From Chryseobacterium sp. CH21 (GTDB lineage: Bacteria > Bacteroidota > Bacteroidia > Flavobacteriales > Weeksellaceae), in the NCBI RefSeq assembly GCF_004119445.1, contig NZ_QICI01000010.1, positions 1 through 64,000 on the forward strand: a DNA stretch of 64,000 nt, in the 5' to 3' direction. The translations under genes were made by a program, and so were the position numbers. Positions 1 to 8,151 of the stretch are shown here, piece by piece. The notes beneath the pieces are model-generated. The model did no database searches, was not told the DNA's origin, and worked only from the letters and a program-made list of their open reading frames with translations. The stretch's first letter is position 1. The number at the start of each line of letters is the position of its first letter.

Positions 1-219
1 CATATGTCAGCAATGGCAAGTATAAGATCAGATAAGGAATTAAAAACTTATTTCCTAAGAAAAGTAAGTGAAGGAAAAAATAAAATGAGTGTCCTGAATG
101 CGGTAAGAAATAAATTAGTACACAGAATAATGGCTGTCATCAATAGAAAACAGCCATTTTTACAAAAAGAAGAATTTGTGTCAATAAAAAATTCAAATTT
201 CTCTTGTGTATTAACATAG
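1..219 (+). CDS. IS110-family transposase, C-terminal end (cut by window edge)
   Basis: The reading frame is open from the first base of the window and ends at a stop at 217-219, so only the last ~72 residues are visible. They match the usual IS110 transposase tail: a short helix with SDKELK, a KVSEGKNK stretch, and an ending around NKLVHRIMAVINRKQPF. In this family the C-terminal part carries the catalytic serine region, which lies outside the window. IS110 elements lack clear terminal inverted repeats, so the right end of the element cannot be fixed; it probably falls in 220-415. The family call is good, but whether the copy is intact is unknown. Confidence 0.8.
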   Translation, partial: HMSAMASIRSDKELKTYFLRKVSEGKNKMSVLNAVRNKLVHRIMAVINRKQPFLQKEEFVSIKNSNFSCVLT

Positions 220-415
220 AAATCTTTGCGTATTCCAACATTTATAAAATAATACAATAAACCTGATAGAATATCAACCATTAAGATGAGTTAAATTTTT
301 AAGAATATTAAGTTAGACTTTGCACCACAAATTCTACTTAAAAGTCAGAAGGATTTTCTTCATTTAGCTTAATAGTTTAAAATCCTTAATGGTTTCAATG
401 TAAAAATCTGACAAA

Positions 416-1324
416 ATGATTTTTAACAAAAGACATACTTATATTTCTATTTTCTTCGTAGGGACGATGGCATTCGGGCAGGTAAACAGACCGAATGCTT
501 CTCCTTACACCAATGAAGGAACTTTTGAAAAATTAAAGAAAAAACATCCTTTCATTACCCCTATTGATCGTCCGGTTCCTCCAAATATCAGAATCGACAG
601 AGATATTGAATACAAAAATATCAACGGTACATCATTAAAAGCCGATGTATACTACCCTGTTGATACTTCAAAAAAGTGTGCAGGAATCGCAATGGTTCAT
701 GGTGGCGGATGGATTTCCGGCAACAAAGACAATGAGAAATATATGGCTATGGAATTAGCTTCAAAAGGATTTGTTGTGATCGCTGTTGGCTACCGTCTTG
801 CAGATACCGCAAAATACCCTGCCGGAATTGAAGACATAGAAACTGCCATTCATTGGATACGGACCCATCACAAAAAATATTCTTTAGATAAAAAGAAAAT
901 GGTCGTTTTGGGTGAATCTGCCGGAGCTCAGATGGCAACACTGGTTGGTGTAAAAAAGAAAAATAATATAAAGGCGATCATCAATATTGATGGAATTGTT
1001 TCTTTTATTCACCCTGAAACCGAGGAAAGTACTTACGCTTCCTATTGGCTGGATGGAGACCGGAATAGTAATCTAAAAAACTGGACAGAAGCTTCACCGC
1101 TGGAATTTGTGGATAAGAATACACCACCTACCCTTTTTATCAATAGTTCCCAACCCAGGTTTCATGCCGGAAGAGATGATATGATGAAGAAATTAAAGGC
1201 CTACAATATTCCTACTGAATTTTATGAAATTAAAGATTCACCACATTCATTCTGGTCTGCAGAACCATGGTTTACTGAAACATTGAACTATACTGTTGAT
1301 TTTTTAAATAAAGTTTTGAAATAA
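416..1324 (+). CDS. exported alpha/beta hydrolase (esterase) of the pectin locus
   Basis: This 302-residue protein has an N-terminal hydrophobic segment ending near FGQ, so it is probably exported. The alpha/beta-hydrolase marks are clear: the oxyanion-hole HGGGW at residues 95-99, the nucleophile GESAG with Ser168, and a C-terminal His in SPHSFW. It resembles the BD-FAE/acetyl-esterase group that removes acyl groups from plant polysaccharides. It sits 16 bases upstream of the pectinesterase on the same strand, so removing acetyl or feruloyl groups from pectin is a reasonable role, but the substrate is inferred from context only. Confidence 0.85.
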   Translation: MIFNKRHTYISIFFVGTMAFGQVNRPNASPYTNEGTFEKLKKKHPFITPIDRPVPPNIRIDRDIEYKNINGTSLKADVYYPVDTSKKCAGIAMVHGGGWISGNKDNEKYMAMELASKGFVVIAVGYRLADTAKYPAGIEDIETAIHWIRTHHKKYSLDKKKMVVLGESAGAQMATLVGVKKKNNIKAIINIDGIVSFIHPETEESTYASYWLDGDRNSNLKNWTEASPLEFVDKNTPPTLFINSSQPRFHAGRDDMMKKLKAYNIPTEFYEIKDSPHSFWSAEPWFTETLNYTVDFLNKVLK

Positions 1325-1340
1325 TTTTTAAACGGATCTT

Positions 1341-2303
1341 ATGAAAAAATTATTTGTAATACTATTGCTGGCAGTTGCTCAATCTGTTTGGGCGCAAAGC
1401 AAACCTTATATCACTCTTACAGTGGCTCAGGATGGAAATGGAGATTTTACCACCATTCAAAAAGCTATCAATTCTGTAAGAGATCTTGGGCCGGCAGAAG
1501 CTTTAATCAAAATCAAAACAGGAATCTATCATGAGAAAGTGATTATTCCCTCTTCAAAGCATAAAATCACGCTGGAAGGGGAAAATAAAAGCAATACGAT
1601 AATTACCAACAATGATTTCTCAGGAAAAACAGATTCTTTCAATGAAAAGATGACGACGTTCAATTCCTATACTCTTCTGATAATGGGCGATGATATCAAA
1701 ATCAGCAATCTGACCATTCAAAACAGCTCATGCAACGAAGGCCAGGCGGTTTCTCTTCATGTAGAAGGAGATCGTTTTGTGAGTAAGAATTCTGATATCC
1801 TTGGCTGTCAGGACACTCTTTATTCCGCTTCCAACCATAGCAGACAGTATTTTGAAAACTGTTATATAGAAGGAACTACCGATTTTATTTTCGGACAGGC
1901 CACTGCTGTTTTTAAAAACTGTACAATTAAAAGCCTGGCCGATTCTTACATCACTGCAGCCGCAACGGAAATCGATAGAAAGTACGGATTTGTTTTTTTT
2001 GATTGCAAGCTTATTACTAAAGATGAGGTTACTAAAGTGTATCTCGGAAGACCATGGAGACCTTATGCCAAAACGGTTTTCATCAATACAGAAATGGGAA
2101 AACACATTCTTCCTGAAGGCTGGAATCCGTGGAAAGGAGACAAAATGTTTCCTGATAAAGAAAAAACCGCTTACTACGCAGAATCCGGAAGCAAAGGCGA
2201 AGGAGGAAATCCTTCAAAACGGGTTAGCTGGTCACATCAACTAACCAAAAAAGAACTTAAAAATTACACCTTAGAAAAAATCTTTGACGGCTGGAACCCC
2301 TAA
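1341..2303 (+). CDS. pectinesterase (CE8)
   Basis: This 320-residue protein begins with a signal peptide ending at VWAQ. The body is a right-handed beta-helix pectinesterase. QDTLY with Asp158 and DFIFG with Asp181 supply the two catalytic aspartates, and LGRPWR at 235-240 supplies the conserved Arg and Trp. The family hydrolyses methyl esters of homogalacturonan, which opens the chain for pectate lyases such as the PL1 and PL10 enzymes encoded downstream. Length is normal for a bacterial single-domain enzyme. It is probably co-transcribed with the esterase upstream. Confidence 0.93.
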   Translation: MKKLFVILLLAVAQSVWAQSKPYITLTVAQDGNGDFTTIQKAINSVRDLGPAEALIKIKTGIYHEKVIIPSSKHKITLEGENKSNTIITNNDFSGKTDSFNEKMTTFNSYTLLIMGDDIKISNLTIQNSSCNEGQAVSLHVEGDRFVSKNSDILGCQDTLYSASNHSRQYFENCYIEGTTDFIFGQATAVFKNCTIKSLADSYITAAATEIDRKYGFVFFDCKLITKDEVTKVYLGRPWRPYAKTVFINTEMGKHILPEGWNPWKGDKMFPDKEKTAYYAESGSKGEGGNPSKRVSWSHQLTKKELKNYTLEKIFDGWNP

Positions 2304-2312
2304 TTAAATAAT

Positions 2313-2476
2313 TGTTGGATAATCGCAAAGACGCAAGGTTTTGTAAGCATCATACTCTTTTAAGACGCAAGAAAATCTGAGATTTTCAGCAAGGTATGTT
2401 GCTACCAATTTTATCGGAGATAAAATCCTTGCGCCTTATAGCATAAACTTTGAAAAAAACTTGTGCCTTTGCGCTT
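2313..2476. repeat. dispersed intergenic repeat, family A, copy 1
   Basis: This noncoding block starts just after the pectinesterase stop. It begins with GTTGGAtaatCGCAAAGACGCAAGG, of which the core CGCAAAGACGCAAGG is at 2324-2338. It ends with TTGTGCCTTTGCG at 2461-2473, an imperfect inverted copy of the beginning. An inner palindrome, ATTTTATCGGAGATAAAAT, lies near 2409-2427. Related blocks occur at about 3675-3796 and 40511-40640. There is no coding potential inside. Confidence 0.7.
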
Positions 2477-2547
2477 CCCCAACCTTTTTGCTCAACAATG
2501 TGAATCTTCGATTTCAAGACAAAAGAATTATAATAAGCAAAATAAAA

Positions 2548-3282
2548 ATGAATAAAAAACTTACCCTTCTCATCATCTTCTTTTCCATCATCACTTATGC
2601 GCAGCAACCCACATTATTTCTCATTGGTGATTCTACCATGGCCAATAAAGAAAATCCGGATAAAAACCCAGAGCATGGCTGGGGACAGATGCTTTCCTCT
2701 CTTTTAACAACAGGAATATCCCTTCAGAATCATGCAACCAACGGAAGAAGCTCCAAAAGTTTCAGAACGGAAGGCAGATGGAATAAAGTTTTGAATCAAC
2801 TTACAAAAGGAGATTTTGTGATCATTCAATTTGGGCATAATGATCAGAAAGTAAATGACTCCACACGTTTTACCAATCCATACACCCAGTACAGAGCCAA
2901 TCTTGAAAGATATGTGAGCGAAGCAAGGTCTAAAGGTGCTATTCCTATTCTTATGACATCTATTGTAAGAAGAAATTTTAACGAAAATGGTGTTTTAGTG
3001 GATACTCATAAAGAATATCCTCTGGTGGTAAGAATGGTAGCCAATGATCTTAAAGTACCTTTTATTGACCTACAGCTTTTATCAGAACAGCTTGAAATTT
3101 CTTACGGACCGGAAAACTCAAAGAAACTGCATCTGCATTATAAAAAAGGAGACGAACCTTATTATCCGGAAGGAAAAGATGATGATACCCATTTGTCAAA
3201 GCTTGGGGCAGAATCTATTGCAAAAATAGCTGCAACTTCTTTGAAAGATCTCAAAACAGGTCTGGAGAAATATATTAAATAA
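2548..3282 (+). CDS. rhamnogalacturonan acetylesterase-like SGNH hydrolase (CE12)
   Basis: I start at the ATG at 2548, which begins a proper signal peptide (MNKKLTLLIIFFSIITYAQ). The longer frame from 2461 runs into repeat copy 1. The 244-residue protein has SGNH blocks: GDST with the nucleophile Ser near residue 29, an Asn block in HATNGRSSKSF, GHND near residue 96, and a C-terminal DDTHLS with the catalytic Asp and His. CE12 enzymes remove acetyl groups from rhamnogalacturonan I. Its position between CE8 and PL1 fits pectin breakdown. Confidence 0.88.
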   Translation: MNKKLTLLIIFFSIITYAQQPTLFLIGDSTMANKENPDKNPEHGWGQMLSSLLTTGISLQNHATNGRSSKSFRTEGRWNKVLNQLTKGDFVIIQFGHNDQKVNDSTRFTNPYTQYRANLERYVSEARSKGAIPILMTSIVRRNFNENGVLVDTHKEYPLVVRMVANDLKVPFIDLQLLSEQLEISYGPENSKKLHLHYKKGDEPYYPEGKDDDTHLSKLGAESIAKIAATSLKDLKTGLEKYIK

Positions 3283-3328
3283 CCCTGATAATAGATATTA
3301 TACAACATTTTAAGTAAAAAATAGAAAA

Positions 3329-3666
3329 ATGGATTTCAAAAAAGAACCTTTCTTCAATGGAAATTCTGCATGGGAAGATGTAGGAAATGGTATTTCCAGA
3401 CAGTTTGTGGGATATAATTCTCAGGTGATGATGATTATTGTAAAGTTTGAGAAAGATGCTGTAGGAACTTTGCATCAGCATTTTCATTCTCAGATTACGT
3501 ATGTTGCTTCAGGAAAATTTGAAGTTACCGTAGATGATGAAACAAAAATTTTACAGGAAGGAGATGGATTTTTGCACAGCCCAATATTTTTCATGGGGTA
3601 AAGTGTCTTGAAGAGGGAAAACTCATTGATTCATTCACACCTTTTCGGGAGGATTTTATTATTTAA
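3329..3666 (+). CDS. cupin-domain protein (frameshifted)
   Basis: The first ~82 residues form a small cupin with motif 1 at HQHFHSQITYVASGKFEV. The frame stops early at 3601. From about 3574 the next frame continues the family pattern (NIFHGVKCLEEGKLIDSF, then REDF) to a stop at 3666. One missing T in the run 3569-3573 accounts for the break, and restoring it gives a 112-residue single-domain cupin. Small cupins like this are common in pectin loci of Bacteroidota, where roles in unsaturated uronate handling have been proposed. Here the role is inferred from context. Confidence 0.8.
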
Positions 3667-3995
3667 TTAAAAGAATGTTGGAAAAACGCAAAGGCCTAGG
3701 TTTTTTTTGAAATACCATCCGTTTTTAAGGCGCAAAGATTTTATCTCCGATAAAATTGAACACTGCTTATTTTTGATCTCTCATAGCTAAAGCATCGAAA
3801 AAATAAAATAACCTGCACTTTTATTGATTCATTTAACAGAATATATTTTATTTTTAAACAAAACATAAAATACAACCGATTGATCAAATTAAATAATTAA
3901 CATTATAATTATATAAATATTAATATAGTAAAATATAAAATAATTTAATATTAATAATATAATTTTACACCAGAACAAATCACAAAATATAAACT
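3667..3995. other. intergenic stretch before PL1
   Basis: The first part is repeat copy 2. The rest, about 3800-3995, is extremely AT-rich and presumably holds the leader and promoter of the PL1 gene. I see no clear TAnnTTTG box and no open reading frame of interest. Confidence 0.5.
3675..3796. repeat. dispersed intergenic repeat, family A, copy 2
   Basis: The block begins with TGTTGGAAAAACGCAAAGG right after the cupin stop. Its middle has TTTTTAAGGCGCAAAG followed by the palindrome ATTTTATCTCCGATAAAAT, the exact reverse complement of the inner palindrome in copy 1. The right end is degenerate, so the boundary is approximate. Confidence 0.6.
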
Positions 3996-5102
3996 ATGAA
4001 AACAACGTTCAAGGCGGCCTTATTTACAGCCGCTCTAAGCTCTGCTTTTGCCTTAACCGGATGTGGTCAGGAAGAAATCAACAATGATCTGGCGCAAAGC
4101 GAACTCAACATTAAAAACTCTTTATCACAAAAGATTGTCCCTCTGGCCAATTGCGTAGCACCGGGATGGGCTTCTCAAAACGGAGGAACTACCGGTGGCG
4201 GAACAGCAGCAGAAACAACAGTCTCTACTTATGCACAGTTAAAAGCAGCCATAGAAAATACCGCTGTAAAAGTGATCAAAGTAACGGGAACCATCACTAT
4301 CACTACCCGCTTATCCCTACAGGACCAGACAGGAAAAACAATTTACGGAACTACCGGAGCCAAACTGGTTTCTACCAATCAGACTAAAGATGGATCAGGA
4401 ATTATCAATATTAAAAGATGTAACAATATTATTATCCGAAACCTGATTTTTGAAGGTCCGGGAGCTTATGACACCGATGGTTGGGATAATGCCATTCTGG
4501 ATGACTGCCGAAATGTATGGATAGATCATTGTGAATTCAGAGATGGTGTTGACGGAAATTTCGATATCAAAAATAAGTCTGATTATATTACGGTTTCCTA
4601 TACAAAATTCCATTATCTGAAAGCCCCAAAACCAGGAGGTTCAGGAGGAACGGATGACCACAGATTCTCCAACCTTATCGGATCCAGCGACGGTGCAACT
4701 GCTGATGCAGGAAAACTGAATGTAACTTTTGTAAGATGCTGGTGGGCGCCGGGATGCAGAGAGCGTATGCCGAGAGTACGATTCGGTAAAATTCATATCC
4801 TGAACAGTTATTTCAACAGTTCTGTAAGCAATAAATGTATTGCTGCAGGAGTACAGGCTAATATTCTGGTAGAAAGAAATGTTTTTGAAAATGTGAAAGA
4901 ACCTATCAACCTAATGAGTGGATTTACAGCGGTAACCCAATCCGGAAGCAGTTTTATCAATGTTACCGGAAATACAGCAGGAAGCGGAACAGCATTCACT
5001 CCGCCATACAGTATCACAAAACTTAACGTGGCAGATGTAAAGGCAGATGTAACAGCTAATGCGGGAGCTACTTTAGGCGGAAATGTTTGTGATCAGTTTT
5101 AA
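3996..5102 (+). CDS. pectate lyase, PL1 family, predicted lipoprotein
   Basis: This 368-residue protein begins with a lipoprotein signal (AFALTGC, acylated Cys23). The polysaccharide lyase 1 beta-helix follows: VWIDHCEF with a calcium-binding Asp/His strip, DGNFDIKNKSDYITVSYTKF, a KAPKPGG loop, and RMPRVRFGKIH with the catalytic Arg. PL1 enzymes cleave de-esterified homogalacturonan by beta-elimination with calcium. The lipid anchor suggests an outer-membrane or cell-surface location. An AT-rich leader precedes the gene and a strong terminator follows. Confidence 0.92.
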   Translation: MKTTFKAALFTAALSSAFALTGCGQEEINNDLAQSELNIKNSLSQKIVPLANCVAPGWASQNGGTTGGGTAAETTVSTYAQLKAAIENTAVKVIKVTGTITITTRLSLQDQTGKTIYGTTGAKLVSTNQTKDGSGIINIKRCNNIIIRNLIFEGPGAYDTDGWDNAILDDCRNVWIDHCEFRDGVDGNFDIKNKSDYITVSYTKFHYLKAPKPGGSGGTDDHRFSNLIGSSDGATADAGKLNVTFVRCWWAPGCRERMPRVRFGKIHILNSYFNSSVSNKCIAAGVQANILVERNVFENVKEPINLMSGFTAVTQSGSSFINVTGNTAGSGTAFTPPYSITKLNVADVKADVTANAGATLGGNVCDQF

Positions 5103-5134
5103 AAGAAGGCTTTAATAGCAGCAATCATAAAAGG

Positions 5135-5169
5135 AAGAGGGTGTCTCAGAAATGGGACACTCTTTTTTA
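5135..5169 (+). terminator. rho-independent terminator after PL1
   Basis: GTGTCTC pairs with GGGACAC across a short AGAAAT loop, followed by TCTTTTTTAT. It closes the plus-strand pectin genes. Confidence 0.8.
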
Positions 5170-5173
5170 TTGT

Positions 5174-5197
5174 AAAAAAAGCGGGTAAAACCCGCTG
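5174..5197 (-). terminator. rho-independent terminator after PL10 gene
   Basis: GCGGGTAAAACCCGC is flanked by A7 on the plus strand. Read on the minus strand this is a stem followed by T7, just beyond the stop of the PL10 gene. Confidence 0.8.
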
Positions 5198-5211
5198 TTA
5201 CTGAATACCAA

Positions 5212-6231
5212 TTATTCATTTAGTTTATTTTTCTCCAGCCATTTGGGGTATTCTTTTGCTAAAAGCTTTTCTGCAAAATCGCCAAACCAGCTGTATCCAT
5301 TCCTTCTTTCTTCTGAAACTTCGTTGTAATTGTATTTTACACTTCCATCACGGTCTCCAAACAAAGGTTTATTGGTATGAATATCATAAAATCTTGCCCA
5401 GATCACAGAGTTTTTATCTTCAGCCAATACTCTTACTGCTTTTCCATTCTGTTTAGTAACATTATAACTATACCCTTCTATTTTATTCTGTTTGAACCAT
5501 TCTATGGCAGCTTTGATTGATTTTTCAATCTCAGAAGTTACCGTTTGCATCATTAAAAATCTTACGATTCCTACAGATTCTCCTGTGGCTAATGAAATGG
5601 GCTCAAAAGCTCTTGCCTTATCCGGCTGCAACGTAATTTCATTATACTGATCTGCCCAAATGGAAGGAACCTCTTTCTGCAGAACCTGAGTTTTTAAAAT
5701 ACATCCAATTCCTTTTTGTACGGCAGTTTTCGATTTTTCCTTTAATGATAAAGAAACTACATCAAAATTATTCTTTCCTTCCGCAGTATTATAAAGAACT
5801 GTCAAGGCATTGATCATCGCATTATCATTATACGTCACCTGCTTTCTGTAGAGCCCTGAATTAGGGTAATACTGAGGAAAGCCTCCATTCTCATACTGCA
5901 TCAGAATGAGATAACTGATTCCTTTTTCCGCTGCTTTTAAATAATCCGGGTTTTTAGTTATTGAATACGCTTTAATCAATGCATTAATTTCCCTTGAGGT
6001 TGCATTATTATCAATAGTAGCATGATCATCCCCTGTTGATTTTATCTTTTTTAAAAGAGTTTTGTCGATGGACAGATTATAATTAACCACCGATTTATCC
6101 TGAAGCTGTTTTCCCCAGCCTCCATTCGGAAGCTGATAGATCAACATTTTTTCCGCCAATGTATCTTTCACTTGGGCAGAACAGTTAACCGCCAATATCC
6201 CTAATGCAAATGTGTATATTTTTAGATTCAT
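5212..6231 (-). CDS. pectate lyase, PL10 (PelA-type)
   Basis: This 339-residue protein has a signal peptide ending at VNCSAQ. The body has the alpha/alpha-toroid features of PL10: NGGWGK near residue 36, DNNATSREI in the first third, ENGGFPQYYPN, and a C-terminal block with RFYDI and GDRDGSVKYNYNEVSEERRNG broken by few changes. The family cleaves polygalacturonate by calcium-dependent beta-elimination. It runs opposite to the PL1 gene, with tail-to-tail terminators between them, and follows the DUF4861 gene by 60 bases, so these two may share a transcript. Confidence 0.9.
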   Translation of the reverse strand: MNLKIYTFALGILAVNCSAQVKDTLAEKMLIYQLPNGGWGKQLQDKSVVNYNLSIDKTLLKKIKSTGDDHATIDNNATSREINALIKAYSITKNPDYLKAAEKGISYLILMQYENGGFPQYYPNSGLYRKQVTYNDNAMINALTVLYNTAEGKNNFDVVSLSLKEKSKTAVQKGIGCILKTQVLQKEVPSIWADQYNEITLQPDKARAFEPISLATGESVGIVRFLMMQTVTSEIEKSIKAAIEWFKQNKIEGYSYNVTKQNGKAVRVLAEDKNSVIWARFYDIHTNKPLFGDRDGSVKYNYNEVSEERRNGYSWFGDFAEKLLAKEYPKWLEKNKLNE

Positions 6232-6291
6232 TTTTTAATATTTAAAATTAAACTGAGCATTTCACTCTAAAACACTCCCCTTACAACTCTC

Positions 6292-7479
6292 TCACTTAAT
6301 AACTTTCACCACCAATGGTTTTGCAATAATTTCCGACTGTTTCTGAAGCAAATTCTCCCAATCCTCCTTTGTTTGAATCTGTCCGCTTTTCTGCCAAGCA
6401 AATCCGGCATAATAGGTAAGGACTTTTGAAGGCCTGGTCACAACATATAGATTACTTTCATCAGGAATCTCAGAGATGAATGCAAATGATTTTTCAACAA
6501 TCCGTGGATCTACCACAATTCCTTCTCCTACAAATGCATCATCTATTTTCTCCCAGTGAAGGTAATATCCGTTTTTGTTATCCAGCTGAGTTTTTCCTTC
6601 ATTTTTATGCAAAGTAATTCCGACAGTAAAATTCGGAACGGGCTTTTCTGTTTCAAAAGTGGATTCAAATTTTGAGAAGTTGGAACCCAGATCTAAAGAA
6701 ATCCTTTTTGTTTCTTTCACTCCGTATTCACTCCATGGCTGGTAAGTAAGTTCAAAAACAGTTCTTAAAGGACCTTCGGCAATGGTTCTGGATGTTATAA
6801 AGTTTTGTGATGTCTGGAGTTTTTCATTTTTCCATATTCCGATTCCGCCCGTTCCACGGCTGTTTCCAACGTGATAGGGATCATAGCCCTCGCCTCTTGT
6901 ATCTTTATGATAATACATTGGATCTGTAAGATATCCTTTGTACCATTTATTGATAACAGGCTGATCTGTTCTTTTCAGCCATATATCCACACCACTGGAA
7001 AGAGTGCTGCTTTTTATTCCCTGTATAGCTTCCTGCTGGCCTTTCGGGCCATATACTCTAAAGGCAATTTTATCATTTTCCCATGCATAATCATCTACTC
7101 TTTCCGGAACGAGCCTGGAATAAGTAGAAACCCTGCTTACCTTAATCTGAGCTTTTCTTTCTGCTGCAATAGTGTAAGTATTTGTTTTTCCTGCTTCAAT
7201 ATTCACCTGAAAAAGCAATTCTTCACTTTTTCCATCTCCATCATCATCAATCCACTGAATGGGAATCCAGTTTCCTTTGGCATCTTTTATTCTAAGGTCT
7301 TTTTCAGTATGCTTACTTAAAAATGATTTCAACAAAGTGTTTGGGACAGCCACCACTTCATTTCTGGCAAAATCTAAAGGATTTGTAACCTGGACGATAC
7401 TTTGAGCCGCTAAAAACCCGGAAGCAATGCAACCGATTGCACAATTTAAGCCCTGGAAGGCAGTTCTTGATATCAACAT
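6292..7479 (-). CDS. DUF4861 family protein of the pectin locus
   Basis: I choose the ATG at 7479 over the TTG at 7491. A TAnnTTTG box at 7505-7512 on this strand would place transcription start near 7498. The ~395-residue product has a hydrophobic N-terminus (CIASGFLAAQ), then the DUF4861 opening VQVTNPLDFARNEVVAVP and conserved late blocks such as WSEYGVKETKR. DUF4861 proteins are frequent neighbours of pectin and rhamnogalacturonan enzymes in Bacteroidota, but their biochemical role is not well established. The family call is firm; the function is open. Confidence 0.85.
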   Translation of the reverse strand: MLISRTAFQGLNCAIGCIASGFLAAQSIVQVTNPLDFARNEVVAVPNTLLKSFLSKHTEKDLRIKDAKGNWIPIQWIDDDGDGKSEELLFQVNIEAGKTNTYTIAAERKAQIKVSRVSTYSRLVPERVDDYAWENDKIAFRVYGPKGQQEAIQGIKSSTLSSGVDIWLKRTDQPVINKWYKGYLTDPMYYHKDTRGEGYDPYHVGNSRGTGGIGIWKNEKLQTSQNFITSRTIAEGPLRTVFELTYQPWSEYGVKETKRISLDLGSNFSKFESTFETEKPVPNFTVGITLHKNEGKTQLDNKNGYYLHWEKIDDAFVGEGIVVDPRIVEKSFAFISEIPDESNLYVVTRPSKVLTYYAGFAWQKSGQIQTKEDWENLLQKQSEIIAKPLVVKVIK

Positions 7480-7504
7480 AAATTTAATCAATTAGTTAAT
7501 CGAT

Positions 7505-7512
7505 CAAAAATA
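7505..7512 (-). promoter_or_regulatory. -7 box for the DUF4861-PL10 unit
   Basis: CAAAAATA on the plus strand reads TATTTTTG on the minus strand, an exact match to TAnnTTTG, 26 bases ahead of the chosen ATG. Confidence 0.5.
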
Positions 7513-7677
7513 TAAATAATTTGCTAATATTTCACAGAAGTCAGTTTAAATTTTTAAGATTAAATCCATAAGAACAATCGTACTCCATAAAGTAAATTTT
7601 AATCTGTTGATTTCAGGTAAAAACTAAAAAAATCCACTACTTTTTATTCATAACTCAATTTTTATAAAATTAAATTG

Positions 7678-7685
7678 TACATTTG
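7678..7685 (+). promoter_or_regulatory. -7 box for the small Cys/His protein and TonB locus
   Basis: TACATTTG matches TAnnTTTG exactly and lies 14 bases before the ATG at 7700. No good TTG sits 19-21 bases upstream, so the upstream element is weak or the promoter is activated. Confidence 0.5.
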
Positions 7686-7699
7686 TTTTTCTATTTATT

Positions 7700-8053
7700 A
7701 TGCAAAAATTTCTCAGAGTCTTTTTTGTTTTTTCTTTACTTCTGATATTTGTTTCGAATGTCAGCGGGGTAACAACATGTCTTGATCATGCCAAGCACAC
7801 CAAAAGTAAAGTGATGTATAAAAAAGGATCAAAAGAAGAGAAAATTCCTACCTTTTCACAGGACGACGAATGCCAGTGTGTACTTCATATGCATATGAAC
7901 AACATACTTGTTCCCGAACCTTTGAATTTGGATTTTGCCATTAATATTACCAATGACAACGAAATGCCACAACCGAAAGCCATTTCGTATCGTTGTCTCC
8001 TTGACTTCTTCAGTTCAAGGGCTCCCCCAGCTTCATTTTTCGCGGTAGCTTAA
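7700..8053 (+). CDS. small exported Cys/His protein ahead of a TonB receptor
   Basis: The 117-residue protein starts with a strong signal sequence ending around NVSGV. The mature part is small and contains CLDHAKH, then DDECQCVLHMHMNN, giving a Cys-x-Cys and two His that could bind a metal. The tail ends SSRAPPASFF. It resembles short proteins found just upstream of TonB receptors or metal exporters in Bacteroidota (DUF6660-like), but I cannot assign a family with certainty. It lies 98 bases before the receptor and after a clear -7 box, so it probably leads the operon. Confidence 0.6.
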   Translation: MQKFLRVFFVFSLLLIFVSNVSGVTTCLDHAKHTKSKVMYKKGSKEEKIPTFSQDDECQCVLHMHMNNILVPEPLNLDFAINITNDNEMPQPKAISYRCLLDFFSSRAPPASFFAVA

Positions 8054-8151
8054 TCTTTGCTGCCCTATTATTTCATTTACAGATTTTTTAGTCTGTACTG
8101 TGATTCCGTGGATACCTGTGTCTTCACACTAGTAAGGATATCCTTTTATTA

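Noticed and set aside
747..941. Minus-strand frame inside the first esterase
   Set aside because: It is a shadow of the esterase frame, without family pattern or promoter.
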